DNA of 64,000 bases, taken from assembly GCF_000427645.1 (NCBI RefSeq), contig NZ_KE386571.1, forward strand, positions 1,787,676 to 1,851,675. Reading direction: 5' to 3'. The position numbers were made by a program, and so were the translations under genes. The notes under the pieces are model-generated. The model searched no databases and was not told where the DNA came from. It saw nothing but the letters and a program-made list of their open reading frames with translations. Shown here piece by piece: positions 41,560 to 53,605 of the stretch. The stretch's first letter is position 1. Every line of letters starts with the position of its first letter. This DNA comes from Sphingomonas phyllosphaerae FA2 (GTDB lineage Bacteria; Pseudomonadota; Alphaproteobacteria; Sphingomonadales; Sphingomonadaceae).

Positions 41560-42759
41560 TCAACGACTATCGGCGACTTTTTCGACGACGGCGATCTGCT
41601 CCTCCTGTCCGCGCATCAGCGTGCCGTCTTCGAAGAGGAAACCGGCAATGTCGGGGCGGCCCGCGGCGGACAGGATCGTCTGGACGATGATGAGGATCGG
41701 CACCGCCAGCAATGCGCCGACCGTGCCCCATACCCAGCCCCAGAAGCTGATCGAGATGAGGATCATGACCGGATTGATCGTCAACCGGTGCCCGACGATC
41801 AGCGGGGTCACGACATTTGCCTCGATCAGATGCGCGCCGTACATGATCGCGGGCGCCGACAGCGCGGTCCAGACGTCGGAGAAGGTCATCAGCCCGCCGA
41901 TCGCGAGCAGCAGCGCCGCGACGACCGGACCGAAATACGGCACGTAGTTGAGCAGCGTCACGATCCCGCCCCACATCAGCGGGAACGGCATGCCGAGCAG
42001 ATGGAGCGCCCCCGCGACAACGGCGCCAAGCGCAATGTTGATGATCGTGATCGTACCGAGATACGACGAGACCGCGTCGACCATCTCCTGCAAGACGCGC
42101 GCGGTCGTCATTGCGCCGCCGAAGCTGGCCCGGCCGGTAATCATCCGCTCGCGCATCCGGGTCCAGCCAGACAGGAAGAAGAAGGCGACAAGAATCGCAT
42201 AGAACGTCTGAACGATCACGGCTGGTGCCGAGGTAGCGGCCAGCTCGACGATCGAGCTGGGCGGTGCGACCGCGGCGGTCGCCGAGGGCTTGACCGGTGT
42301 CGTCGCGATCTGGCGCAGCGTGCGGTTCGCGTAGCGCTCGAGGCTGGAATAAAGATCGAGGATCGGGGCGAGGTTCGCCTGGATGCGGTGGATGCGGCTG
42401 GGCAGCAGTCGGAAGAATTCGGTTGCCGGAACGACGATCGCCGCCAGCGCGACATTGGCGATCACCAGGAACAGGATCACGCAGAATAGCGCCGCGATCG
42501 GCGACGGTAGCCGCCGCCGCTCCAGCCATTCGAGCAGCGGGATCAGCGCCAGCGACACGACCAGCGCGATCGCGGTCGGCATGAAGAACTCCGCCCCCGC
42601 CTGCAACGCGAACGGCAGTCCGAGCATCAGCCCGATTCCGGCCGTCAGCGTCAGGCCGGCGAGCAGGCGGTCGCGCCGCATCGGCGGGTCGATTACGGCC
42701 GCGGTGGGTGCCGGGATGAAGGGCTCGGCGGACGAGGGCTGATCGGACATATCCGTCAC
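41560..42759 (-). CDS. AI-2E family transporter (YdiK/PerM-like membrane protein)
   Basis: This 399-residue membrane protein has about eight hydrophobic segments. The C-terminal half carries the family pattern PLMWGGIVTLLNYVPYFGPV and EANVVTPLIVGHRLTINPVM, typical of the AI-2E/UPF0118 family, and ends in a charged tail. Substrate not predictable: members export autoinducer-2 or exchange ions. Start could be 42759 or the second Met at 42750. Confidence 0.88.
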   Translation of the reverse strand: MTDMSDQPSSAEPFIPAPTAAVIDPPMRRDRLLAGLTLTAGIGLMLGLPFALQAGAEFFMPTAIALVVSLALIPLLEWLERRRLPSPIAALFCVILFLVIANVALAAIVVPATEFFRLLPSRIHRIQANLAPILDLYSSLERYANRTLRQIATTPVKPSATAAVAPPSSIVELAATSAPAVIVQTFYAILVAFFFLSGWTRMRERMITGRASFGGAMTTARVLQEMVDAVSSYLGTITIINIALGAVVAGALHLLGMPFPLMWGGIVTLLNYVPYFGPVVAALLLAIGGLMTFSDVWTALSAPAIMYGAHLIEANVVTPLIVGHRLTINPVMILISISFWGWVWGTVGALLAVPILIIVQTILSAAGRPDIAGFLFEDGTLMRGQEEQIAVVEKVADSR

Positions 42760-42803
42760 CTACGGCCATTTACCATCCGCGGCCAAGCGCCTTCGCGTTC
42801 GGA

Positions 42804-43538
42804 TCAATCGTCGCGGTTCCAGGTGCCCGTTTCGAGGTACAGATAGTCGGGATCGAACTCGCCCAAACGGGCAAGCCGGTCGTGATCGGTAATCCGCACC
42901 ACGCCGCGCGCAAATTCAGCCATCCCGCCCTCGCGCAGGCGCCGCAGCATGCGGTTAACGTGCACGCTGGTAAGCCCCAGCGCCTCGCCGAGATCCTGCT
43001 GCGTGAGCGCGAAATCGAAGGCGTTGCCATCCGCGGCCCCGACGGCGCGCAGGCGATGATAGGTTTCAAGCAGGAAATGCGCGAGCCGCCCCGCTGCATC
43101 GAGCCGACCGATGCGGAAAATCCACTCCCGGTGCAGTGCGGCGTCGAGCAGGGTTGAGCGCCAGAGCAGCCGTGCCAGATGCGGGTGGTCGATCAGGATC
43201 TTGTCGATGCGCGCATGCGGGATGATCGCGACGCGCGCTTCGGTCAGCGTACCGACGTCGTGGTCGAGGCGGCGCAACGGATATCCGTGCAGATCGACGA
43301 AATCGCCGGTCAGCTGCAACGCCACCAACTGCCGGAAGCCGTCGCGTGCATCCATATAGCGACACATCACGCCGTCGAGCAGCAACGTGCTGTTCGTCAC
43401 CGGCTCACCCCGGCGCGTGACAATGCGGCGTGCGGGCAGGTGCTCGATCCGCTCGACCGCGCCTTCGAGCACGTCTTTTTCGGCCTGCGTCAGTCCGTTG
43501 CGGCCACGCCCGCGTAGAAAGTCCTTCGTCACGCGCAT
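42804..43538 (-). CDS. Crp/Fnr-family transcriptional regulator
   Basis: From the start at 43538 it has 244 residues. A cyclic-nucleotide-binding-like beta roll (about 30-125; GEPVTNSTLLLDGVMCRYMD) is followed by a dimer helix and a winged HTH (FALTQQDLGEALGLTSVHVNRML, about 176-198). No Cys cluster of Fnr oxygen sensors is seen. The target is unknown; it is transcribed towards the AI-2E transporter. Confidence 0.88.
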   Translation of the reverse strand: MRVTKDFLRGRGRNGLTQAEKDVLEGAVERIEHLPARRIVTRRGEPVTNSTLLLDGVMCRYMDARDGFRQLVALQLTGDFVDLHGYPLRRLDHDVGTLTEARVAIIPHARIDKILIDHPHLARLLWRSTLLDAALHREWIFRIGRLDAAGRLAHFLLETYHRLRAVGAADGNAFDFALTQQDLGEALGLTSVHVNRMLRRLREGGMAEFARGVVRITDHDRLARLGEFDPDYLYLETGTWNRDD

Positions 43539-43758
43539 CGAGTTGCCGTCCCCGTTCGTCTCTTTTCGAGCAGCAGGATTAGGCGGGGAAGCGTCGTGGG
43601 GACAAGCCCGGCCCGGAGGCACCCTGCCAAGAGCAAGTAATGCCACGCGATCGTCGTCGCGGTTCGCAGAAGGCCGATTGCGTTTCCCTCCACCCGCGCG
43701 ATAGACAGAACACCGATTCGAAATAACGGTATGCCCGAACGCAGGAGAGTCGCCGATC

Positions 43759-45791
<2,033 letters not shown>

Positions 45792-45795
<4 letters not shown>

Positions 45796-46970
45796 GCGAT
45801 CTCGACACCTTTCGCGAAGAAACCCGTGCGTGGCTGGACGCGAACTGCCCGCCCGAAATGCGCGCGCCGATCGTGTCCGAAAAGGACGTGGTGTGGGGCG
45901 GGCGCGACCAGTCGCGGCTGACCGCGCCGCAGAAGACGTGGCTCGACCGGATGGCGGCACGCGGCTGGACGGTGCCCGACTGGCCGAAGGAGTATGGCGG
46001 CGGCGGGCTGAGCGCGGCGGAAACCAAGGTGCTGCGCGAGGAAATGGCGCGGATCAAGGCGCGCAATCCGCTCAACAGCTTCGGCATCTCGATGCTCGGG
46101 CCGGCGCTGCTGAAATACGGGACCGAAGCGCAGAAGCTGGAGCATCTACCCCGAATCGCGCGCGGCGAGATCCGCTGGTGTCAGGGCTATTCGGAACCCA
46201 ATGCCGGGTCCGACCTCGCGAGCCTTGCGACCAGCGCCGAGGATGCCGGCGACCATTTCGTCGTCAACGGGCAGAAGGTGTGGACCAGCTACGCCGATCA
46301 GGCCGACTGGATCTTCTGTCTGGTGCGCACCGATAAGACGACCAAGCAGGGCGGGATCAGCTTCGTGCTGTTCGACATGGCCTCGCCCGGCGTGTCGACC
46401 AAGCCGATCCTGCTGATCAGTGGTTATTCGCCGTTCTGCGAGACGTTCTTCGACGATGTTAAGGTGCCCAAGGCCAATCTGGTCGGCGAGCTGAACAAGG
46501 GCTGGGACGTTGCGAAGTACCTGCTCGGGCATGAGCGCGAGATGATTTCGGGCATGGGACTGTCGGGTGGCGGCGATGCTTTGGTCGAGGGCGCGCTGGC
46601 GACGGTCGGGGTCGATGCCGAGGGGCGGCTCGCCGATCCGTTGTTGCGCGCGCAGATCGCGTTGTACGAGGTGCGCGCGCTGGCGTTCGCGGCGCAGAGC
46701 GAGCGGTTCATCGACGAACTGAAGGCCGGACAGGCGCATCCCGCGCAGCCGAGCATGATGAAATATTACGGCACCGAGCTGAACAAGGCGCGCCACGAGC
46801 TGGCGATGGCGGCGGGCGGGTCGGATGCGGCCGAGTGGGAAAGCGAGCGCTCGGGCGGCGGGCGCGCAGCGCGGGCGTGGCTGCGGACCAAGGCGAATTC
46901 GATCGAGGGCGGGACGAGCGAGATCCAGCTCAACATCGTGGCGAAGCGGGTTCTGGAATTGCCGGGGTGA
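45792..46970 (+). CDS. Acyl-CoA dehydrogenase
   Basis: Starts with GTG at 45792 overlapping the previous stop (GTGA), giving 392 residues. The three-domain flavoprotein fold shows [21 protein letters not shown] (FAD and substrate loop) and [15 protein letters not shown], and ends [20 protein letters not shown]. Oxidises acyl-CoA to enoyl-CoA. Chain length preference unknown. Confidence 0.92.
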
Positions 46971-46971
46971 T

Positions 46972-47105
46972 CGTCGCCCCTGCGCAGGCAGGGGCCCATG
47001 GCTGCCGAATGGAAGTGCAGCGGTGGCTGTGGGCGAGTGCGGTGCGTGTGTCAGATGATCCGGCACACGACAGAGACATGGGCCCCTGCCTGCGCAGGGG
47101 CGACG
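46972..47105. repeat. Long perfect 29-bp inverted repeat with 76-bp spacer (family D)
   Basis: Positions 46972-47000 and 47077-47105 are exact inverted copies beginning CGTCGCCCCTGCGCAGGCAG; the left arm itself contains TGCGCA. The pair fills part of the 319-base gap between two acyl-CoA dehydrogenase genes of one operon. It resembles dispersed repeats of the genome; the outer CGTCGCCCC is shared with family B. Confidence 0.75.
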
Positions 47106-47154
47106 GTGGAGGTGGGGCGGTCGATCCTGATGGAGACGTCACGCGCATTTCCTT

Positions 47155-47240
47155 CGTCGCCCCGGACTTGATCCGGGGTCCCGCTTCCTTTCAGCCGCAG
47201 CGGAAAGGAAGCGGGGTCCCGGGTCGAGCCCGGGACGACG
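47155..47240. repeat. Dispersed palindromic repeat, family B (second copy)
   Basis: Starts CGTCGCCCCGGACTTGATCC, has the arms CCGCTTCCTTT and AAAGGAAGCGG, and ends in CCCGGGACGACG. Related to 36909 and 59347. Together with the inverted repeat before it, it occupies the gap 46971-47289. Confidence 0.7.
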
Positions 47241-47289
47241 GGTATGTAGACGATAGAGCCCTCCCACATGGGCCTGAACGGAGGATGCG

Positions 47290-48417
47290 ATGCCGCTTTT
47301 CCTGAATGACGAGCAGACGATGCTGCGCGATACCGCGCGTGATTTCGTCAGTGAGAATGCGCCGGTTGCGCACCTGCGACGGTTGCGCGATGCCGACGAC
47401 AAGACCGGGTTCGATCGCGCGCTGTGGAAGCAGTTCGCCGAGATGGGCTTCACCGGCATCCTGATCGGCGAGGATGCCGGCGGGCTCGGGCTCGGGCATG
47501 TCGAGGCCGGAGTGGTGCTGGAGGAGATCGGGCGCAACCTGTCGCCCTCGCCGTTCCTCACCACGGCGGTGGCAGCGGTGGCGGCGCTCGACGGCACGGC
47601 GCAGGCGGCGCGCTGGTTTCCCGGCATCCTGTCGGGCGAGACAATCGCGGCGCTGGCGATCGACGAGGGGCCGAAGCATCGGGACCGGGTCGCGTTGCGC
47701 GCGGAGCGCGCGGGCAACGGCTTCCGCCTGAGCGGCGCCAAGCAGTTCGTAACGCACGGCCATGTCGCCGACCTGCTGATCGTCGCGGCGCGGACCGCCG
47801 ACGGCGACGACGATGCCGAGGGCGTGACGCTGTTCGCGGTGCCCGCCGATGCGGCCGGTCTCACCGCGACGCCCGAGCGGCTCGCCGACAGCAGCATCGC
47901 GGCGCGGCTGACCTTCGAGGGGGTGGCGGTCGATGCGGATGCGGTGATCGGCGAGGTCGATGGCGGGCGCGCGCCGCTCGACCGGCTGCTGCGCGCGGGG
48001 CGGACCGGGGCGTCGGCGGAGCTGCTCGGCGTCGGCGGTGGCGCGATGGACATGACGGTGGCGTATCTGAAGCAGCGCAAGCAGTTCGGCGCGCTGATCG
48101 GCAGCTTCCAGGCGCTGCAACATCGTGCCGCGCATCTCTATGCCGAAATGGAAGTGGCGCGCGCGGCGGTGCTGAAGGCGCAGCAGTTGCTGGACGCGGG
48201 CGATGTCGCGGCGGATCAGGCGGTGTCGGTGGCCAAGGCGATGACGGGGCTTGCCACGACGCTGTCGGTGCAGGAAGGCGTGCAGATGCACGGCGGAATC
48301 GGCATGACCGACGAATATGACATCGGCTTCTTCATGAAGCGCGCGCGGGTGCTCGCCGAGATGTTCGGCGATGCGAACTTCCACGCCGATCGCGTGGCGC
48401 GCGGGCGCGGCTATTGA
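47290..48417 (+). CDS. Acyl-CoA dehydrogenase
   Basis: The 375-residue protein starts MPLFLNDEQTMLRDTARDFV after a GGAGG-like site. Family motifs are FRLSGAKQFVTHGHVADLL, YLKQRKQFGALIGSFQALQH and QMHGGIGMTDEYDIGFFMKR. Its active-site region is less typical than its upstream paralogue, so it may form a heteromer with it, as seen for ring or steroid side-chain dehydrogenases; that is inference. Separated from the upstream paralogue by a repeat-filled gap and overlapping the thioesterase start. Confidence 0.9.
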   Translation: MPLFLNDEQTMLRDTARDFVSENAPVAHLRRLRDADDKTGFDRALWKQFAEMGFTGILIGEDAGGLGLGHVEAGVVLEEIGRNLSPSPFLTTAVAAVAALDGTAQAARWFPGILSGETIAALAIDEGPKHRDRVALRAERAGNGFRLSGAKQFVTHGHVADLLIVAARTADGDDDAEGVTLFAVPADAAGLTATPERLADSSIAARLTFEGVAVDADAVIGEVDGGRAPLDRLLRAGRTGASAELLGVGGGAMDMTVAYLKQRKQFGALIGSFQALQHRAAHLYAEMEVARAAVLKAQQLLDAGDVAADQAVSVAKAMTGLATTLSVQEGVQMHGGIGMTDEYDIGFFMKRARVLAEMFGDANFHADRVARGRGY

Positions 48418-49295
48418 GCGACGCGCCCTCCCCTGCGGCGCTGGTGGCCGATCTGGTCGATCTGCTCGACGTCGAGGAGATCGATACCGATCTGTATCGC
48501 GGGCGGCGCTCGACCGGCGGGGTCGGGCGCGTGTTCGGCGGGCAGGTGATCGCGCAGGCGCTGCAGGCGGCGCAGCGCTCGGCGGGCGAGACCGACAAGG
48601 TCGCGCATTCGCTGCACGCCTATTTCATGCGCGCCGGATCGGAGGAGCATCCGATCATCTATCGCGTGGTGCGCGATTTCGAGGGGCGCAGCTTTGCGAC
48701 GCGGCGCGTGATCGCGATGCAGAAGGGCACGCCGATCCTCAATATGGCCGCGTCGTTCCAGCGTCCCGAGGAAGGGCTGTCGCATCAGGATGCGATGCCC
48801 GACGTGCCGCCGCCGGAGGCGTTGCAGGACGAACAGACGCTGCGCGCGGCGGTGGCGGACAGGATACCGCCGCAGCTGCGCGAGCAATTGCTCCGCCCGC
48901 GCGCGATCGAATATCGCCCGGTGACGCCGCGGCACTGGACCGAGCCTACCCCTGCCCCGCCGGTGCATCATTACTGGTTCCGCGCGGTGGCCCCAGTCGG
49001 CGACGATCCGGCGATGCACCGCGCGGTGCTCGCCTATGCCAGCGACATGATGCTGCTGGGGACGTGCATGTTGCCGCATGGCGTGACGTGGATCACGCCG
49101 GGGATGCAGACCGCCAGCCTCGATCATGCGCTGTGGCTGCACGAGCCGGCGCGCACCGACGATTGGCTGCTCTACACGATGGACAGTCCGTGGGCGGGGC
49201 ATGGCCGCGGCATGAACCGCGGCCGGATCTTCACCGCCGACGGGCGGCTGGTGGCGAGCGTCGCGCAGGAGGGGCTGGCGCGCATGCGCGGCTGA
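48414..49295 (+). CDS. tesB: Acyl-CoA thioesterase II (TesB)
   Basis: Starts with TTG at 48414, overlapping the upstream stop (TTGA), giving 293 residues. Double hot-dog fold with RSTGGVGRVFGGQVIAQALQ, HSLHAYFMRAGSEEHPIIY and the C-terminal SLDHALWLHEPARTDDWLLY, the TesB signatures including the catalytic Asp region. Hydrolyses acyl-CoA, releasing CoA during beta-oxidation overload. Last gene of the operon. Confidence 0.92.
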   Translation: MSDAPSPAALVADLVDLLDVEEIDTDLYRGRRSTGGVGRVFGGQVIAQALQAAQRSAGETDKVAHSLHAYFMRAGSEEHPIIYRVVRDFEGRSFATRRVIAMQKGTPILNMAASFQRPEEGLSHQDAMPDVPPPEALQDEQTLRAAVADRIPPQLREQLLRPRAIEYRPVTPRHWTEPTPAPPVHHYWFRAVAPVGDDPAMHRAVLAYASDMMLLGTCMLPHGVTWITPGMQTASLDHALWLHEPARTDDWLLYTMDSPWAGHGRGMNRGRIFTADGRLVASVAQEGLARMRG

Positions 49296-49298
49296 GGC

Positions 49299-50366
49299 TC
49301 AGCCGGGCTCTTGGATCGGGCAGCGGTTGACGCGCTGGCGATAGTCCGCCGAGTGGCGATAGGTGTCGCGGCGCGCGCGGTTGATGTTGCCGAGCGGCTG
49401 ATGCGCGGCGAGGCCGGTCCAGACGCTGAAGCGTAGGTGGTCGTTGACCTGTTCGACCCGCGATTCGTCCCAGCTGTCCTGCGCATCGGTGCGGATCGTG
49501 GCGACGCGGACGAAGGGCGCCTCCGCCTCGTCCCATTCGACCGTCGCGTCCTCGACCGGCTGGCGGGCGAGATCGCGGGCGAGCTGGACGCGGAACTCCC
49601 ATTCGCCGGGGATCGAGCGTAGCTCGTCGCGGACGGTGTGGCGGATCGCGTCGCGGTCGCCCGCGGTGTCGATGATCGCGCCGGTGCGCTCGGTCAGGCC
49701 GGGGGCGAGGGGCGCGAGGCTGAACTTGGCGATATGGTCGCCGTAGCGGAACGGGGTGGCGCTGTAATAGGTTTCGCCGACCGGATCGACGTTCGGCGCG
49801 CCGCCGAGCGTGTTGATCGTCGCGCTTTCGATCCCGACCGCGCCCAGCGCGCTGCTCACCCCGCGCAAAACCGCGGACAGCGCTTTCTTGCCGCCTTCCG
49901 CCTTGTCGGTGGTGCGTGCCAGCAGCTTGAGGTTGCCGAGGAACTTGTCGGCGGTTTTGGCCTGGAACGCGGTGGCGTTGACCATGATGAAGTCCTGCGA
50001 ACGGCCCTCCGCGCCGGGCAGCCGCTCGCCGTCGACGTCGAAGACCTTGATCGCGAGGCCGCGCGGGAGCGAGATCGCGTCGTCGAGGATGTCGCCGGGG
50101 TTGGTGGAGAAGCGCATCAGCACCTTGTGCTCGCCGGGTGTGGCGAACAGGCCCTGCGCCAGCTCGGGCGGGAGATCGGCGTCGATCGTCAGCGTGCCTT
50201 CGAGGATCGCGTGCGCCTTGGCATGGACCGCGCGGACGGCATGGCCGTAATCCCGTGCGGTGGTGTCGAGGACGATGTCGAATTGTTCGTTGAGCTGGGC
50301 GATCGTTGCGGCCTCGTCGGGCTGCGGCTGCTCGATGTCGGGGGTGTAGCGGACGGGGACGGGCAT
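49299..50366 (-). CDS. Catalase-family heme protein
   Basis: From the start at 50366 (MPVPVRYTPDIEQPQPDEAA) it has 355 residues, shorter than catalase (about 480). The catalase-like core shows HAKAHAILEGTLTI, HKVLMRFSTNPGDILDD and RSQDFIMVNATAF, as in SrpA-like catalase-related proteins with heme. Converges with tesB, four bases apart. Confidence 0.82.
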   Translation of the reverse strand: MPVPVRYTPDIEQPQPDEAATIAQLNEQFDIVLDTTARDYGHAVRAVHAKAHAILEGTLTIDADLPPELAQGLFATPGEHKVLMRFSTNPGDILDDAISLPRGLAIKVFDVDGERLPGAEGRSQDFIMVNATAFQAKTADKFLGNLKLLARTTDKAEGGKKALSAVLRGVSSALGAVGIESATINTLGGAPNVDPVGETYYSATPFRYGDHIAKFSLAPLAPGLTERTGAIIDTAGDRDAIRHTVRDELRSIPGEWEFRVQLARDLARQPVEDATVEWDEAEAPFVRVATIRTDAQDSWDESRVEQVNDHLRFSVWTGLAAHQPLGNINRARRDTYRHSADYRQRVNRCPIQEPG

Positions 50367-50421
50367 CGGGCGACTCTCCTGTGGATGGAGGGTCAACACA
50401 GGTTAGCTGCGGGCGTTCCGC

Positions 50422-51222
50422 CTAGACCGCGGTCTTGCCGTAGTCCTGTCGCGTTACCGGATGGCTCGACGACAGGCCGCCGTCGGCTGCGAGCGCCTGG
50501 CCGTTGACGTAGCTGGCGTCGTCGCTGGCGAGGAACAGCGCCACGCGCGCCAGTTCCTCCGCCTTGGCGCCGCGGCGTAGGGGATTGAGGCGGCCGATGC
50601 GGTCCAGCTTGCCGGCCTCGCGGGCGTAATCGAAGGTCGGTTGGGTCATGCCGGTTTCGGTGAGCCCGGGGCACAGCGCGTTCACGCGGACGCCCGAGCC
50701 CGACAGTTGCTGCGCGGCTGTCGTCGCGAGGTTGATGACACCGGCCTTGGATGCCGAATAAGCCGGCGAGCCGGCGCCCGAGCGCAGCCCGGCGACGCTG
50801 GCGGTCAGCACGATCGCGCCGCCGCCGCGCGCCGCGATCAACGGCGCGGCGTGCTTCACCGCCAGCCACGGGCCGATCAGGTTGACGCGCAGCACCTCGG
50901 CGAACAACGCGACGTCCGTATCGAAGATGTTCGCCATCCCGCCCGAGATGCCGGCGTTGGCGAACATCACATCGAGGCCACCAAAGCGATCGACCGCGAG
51001 GGCGACGGTGCGCGCGACATCGCCTTCGTCGCCGGCATCCATGCGGATCGCCGTCGCCACGCCACCCGCGGCGACGATCGTCTGCGCCGTCTCCTCTGCC
51101 TGATCGGTGATGTCGGCGGCGACCACCTGCCCGCCCTCGGCCGCGAACAGCAAGGCCGCCGCGCGACCGATCCCCGAGCCGGCGCCGGTGACGACGATCG
51201 ACTTGCCCGCGAAGCGCATCAT
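50422..51222 (-). CDS. Short-chain dehydrogenase/reductase
   Basis: The 266-residue SDR starts [20 protein letters not shown] (TGxxxGxG) with NAGISGG, the catalytic Ser/Tyr/Lys in [23 protein letters not shown] and the C-terminal [12 protein letters not shown]. The start at 51222 overlaps the phosphotransferase stop (ATGA). Probable 3-hydroxyacyl or alcohol dehydrogenase linked to the neighbouring acyl-CoA genes. Confidence 0.9.
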   Translation of the reverse strand: MMRFAGKSIVVTGAGSGIGRAAALLFAAEGGQVVAADITDQAEETAQTIVAAGGVATAIRMDAGDEGDVARTVALAVDRFGGLDVMFANAGISGGMANIFDTDVALFAEVLRVNLIGPWLAVKHAAPLIAARGGGAIVLTASVAGLRSGAGSPAYSASKAGVINLATTAAQQLSGSGVRVNALCPGLTETGMTQPTFDYAREAGKLDRIGRLNPLRRGAKAEELARVALFLASDDASYVNGQALAADGGLSSSHPVTRQDYGKTAV

Positions 51223-52238
51223 GCCCCTGCCCGCTCGGCGAAATGCCATGCGGCGTCGACCAGCCCGCCCATCCGCGCCGCCGTCTCGTGCGCGCGCGGA
51301 TTGGCGGCGGTGCCGGTGACGATCCGCTTCTTGATGCCCTGCACGATCCCGGCGAGGCGAAAGAGGTTGAACGCGAAATACCAGTCGAGCGCGATCGGTG
51401 CGCTGCGCCCGGTGCGCGCGCAATAGCGCTCCAGCATCTCGGTCATTTCGGGGATGCCGGTCGCCGCGCCGGTGCAGCCGAGCACGCCCGAGCGGCCTTC
51501 AGGTTCGGTGACCCAGCTCATCAGGAAATAGGTGAGATCGGCGACTGGATCGCCGAGCGTCGACAATTCCCAGTCGAGCACCGCCGCGACGCGCGGCTCG
51601 GTGCCGGGCGCGAAGCGGAGGTTATCGACGCGATAGTCGCCGTGGACGATGCTGGTCCGCTCCTGCGCGGGGACTGTGCGCGGCAGGAAGTCGATCAGCC
51701 GTTCCATCGCCGGCATCGGCTCGGTTTGGGCGCCGCGATATTGTTTCGTCCAGCGCGCGACCTGTCGCTCGAAATAATTGCCGGGGCGGCCGTAATCCTC
51801 GAGCCCGATCGCGACATGGTCGGTGTTGTGGAGATCGGCGAGCGTGTCGACCATCGCCTCGTAATGCGCGCGGCGCTGATCGGGGGTGAGATCGGGCATC
51901 GTCCCGTCCCAGATCGTCCGCCCCTCGACCATCGCCATGACGTAAAAGGCCGAGCCGATCACGGCATCGTCCATGCACAGGCCATAGGGGCGCGGCACCG
52001 GGAACCCGGTGGGATAAAGCGCGGCGATCACGCGATATTCGCGGTCGACCTGATGCGCCGACGGCAACAGCGCGCCGACCGGCTTGCGGCGCAGCACGTA
52101 ACTGCCGTGGGCGGTATCGATGCGATAGGTCGGGTTGGACTGCCCGCCCTCCAGCCGCTGCTCCCCGGTGATCGCCCCGGCACCGGGGACGTGCGCGGCC
52201 AACCAGTCGCCGAGCCACGCGGTATTGAGGTCGCTCAT
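51219..52238 (-). CDS. Aminoglycoside-phosphotransferase-fold kinase next to acyl-CoA dehydrogenase
   Basis: The 339-residue protein has [40 protein letters not shown], the catalytic loop [13 protein letters not shown] and metal-binding [12 protein letters not shown]. This matches the ACAD10/11-type phosphotransferases that phosphorylate hydroxyacyl-CoAs before dehydrogenase-assisted degradation. It overlaps genes on both sides by ATGA, and an acyl-CoA dehydrogenase is upstream, supporting that role. Confidence 0.9.
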   Translation of the reverse strand: MSDLNTAWLGDWLAAHVPGAGAITGEQRLEGGQSNPTYRIDTAHGSYVLRRKPVGALLPSAHQVDREYRVIAALYPTGFPVPRPYGLCMDDAVIGSAFYVMAMVEGRTIWDGTMPDLTPDQRRAHYEAMVDTLADLHNTDHVAIGLEDYGRPGNYFERQVARWTKQYRGAQTEPMPAMERLIDFLPRTVPAQERTSIVHGDYRVDNLRFAPGTEPRVAAVLDWELSTLGDPVADLTYFLMSWVTEPEGRSGVLGCTGAATGIPEMTEMLERYCARTGRSAPIALDWYFAFNLFRLAGIVQGIKKRIVTGTAANPRAHETAARMGGLVDAAWHFAERAGA

Positions 52239-53470
52239 GCGTATTTGCCGAACTCGTGCCGCGCGATCGCGCGGGCGTGGACTTCGTCGGGGCCGTCGGC
52301 AAAGCGCAGCGTCCGCATCGACGCCCAGGCGTGCGCGAGATCGAAGTCGCTCGACACGCCCGCGCCGCCATGCGCCTGCACCGCATCGTCAAGGATGCGC
52401 AGCGCCATGTTTGGCGCCTGGACCTTGATCATCGCGATTTCCTGTTGCGCGGCCTTGTTGCCGGCCTTGTCCATCATGTCGGCGGCCTTGAGGCAGAGCA
52501 GTCGCGTCATCTCGATGTCGATCCGCGCGCGGGCGATCCGTTCCTCCCAGACGCTGTGATCGGCAATGCGCTTGCCGAACGCGGTGCGGGTGACGAGCCG
52601 GCGCGCCATCGCCTCGATCGCGCTTTCGGCGACGCCGATCGTGCGCATACAATGGTGGATGCGCCCCGGCCCGAGCCGCCCCTGCGCGATCTCGAACCCT
52701 CTGCCCTCGCCGAGCAGCATGTTCTCGATCGGCACGCGCACGTCGGTAAAGCTGACCTCGCCATGGCCGTGCGGGGCGTGATCGTAGCCGTACACCGAGA
52801 GCATCCGCTCGATCCGCACGCCCGGCGTGTCGAGCGGGACCAGCACCATGCTTTGTTGCTTATGCCGCGCCGCGCCGGTGTCGGTCTTGCCCATCAGGAT
52901 GCCGATCCGGCACCGCGGGTCGCCGATCCCCGACGACCACCATTTGCGGCCGTTGATGACATAATGGTCGCCGTCGCGATCGATGCGCGTCTCGATATTC
53001 GTCGCGTCGGAGGAGGCGACGGAGGGCTCGGTCATCAGAAAGACCGAGCGGATCTCGCCGTTCATCAACGGACGCAGCCATTCCTCCTTTTGCGCCAGCG
53101 TGCCGTAGCGGTGCAGCACCTCCATGTTGCCGGTATCGGGGGCGGAGCAGTTGAAGCATTCGCTCGCCCAGTCGATGCGGCCCATCTCCTCGGCGCAGAG
53201 CGCATATTCGAGGTTCGACAGCTGCGTGCCCTCGAACGCGAACGTGTCGTCGACATGGGTTTGTCCCGAGTGCGGGGGCATGAAGAAATTCCACAGCCCG
53301 GCGGCCTTCGCCCGCGCCTTCACGTCCTCGATCACGGGCAGCACCTTCCACGGATCGCCGTCATGATGCTGGCGGTCGTGCTCGGCGCGGCGCGGCGCGA
53401 TCTCGCGGGCGATGAAATCGCGTACCCGATCGCGGAAATGCGTCTCGCGCTCGCTCAGGGTAAAATCCAC
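52235..53470 (-). CDS. Acyl-CoA dehydrogenase (ACAD11-like context)
   Basis: The 411-residue protein starts [20 protein letters not shown]. Motifs: [39 protein letters not shown], and the C-terminal [18 protein letters not shown] region. First gene of a three-gene operon with the phosphotransferase and SDR (each overlapping by four bases). It diverges from the tandem TetR gene at 53606, a probable regulator. Confidence 0.92.
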   Translation of the reverse strand: MDFTLSERETHFRDRVRDFIAREIAPRRAEHDRQHHDGDPWKVLPVIEDVKARAKAAGLWNFFMPPHSGQTHVDDTFAFEGTQLSNLEYALCAEEMGRIDWASECFNCSAPDTGNMEVLHRYGTLAQKEEWLRPLMNGEIRSVFLMTEPSVASSDATNIETRIDRDGDHYVINGRKWWSSGIGDPRCRIGILMGKTDTGAARHKQQSMVLVPLDTPGVRIERMLSVYGYDHAPHGHGEVSFTDVRVPIENMLLGEGRGFEIAQGRLGPGRIHHCMRTIGVAESAIEAMARRLVTRTAFGKRIADHSVWEERIARARIDIEMTRLLCLKAADMMDKAGNKAAQQEIAMIKVQAPNMALRILDDAVQAHGGAGVSSDFDLAHAWASMRTLRFADGPDEVHARAIARHEFGKYA

Positions 53471-53605
53471 CGCGCTTCCTCTCCGTGGCTGTCAGTTGCG
53501 TGATGTAGGCCATACCCGATGTTCGGTAAAGCTGCAGATCGCGCCGCTCACGCCTTGCGAGAAAAAGGACTGCATCTTCGAAACGGACCATGCTAACGCT
53601 ACGTC

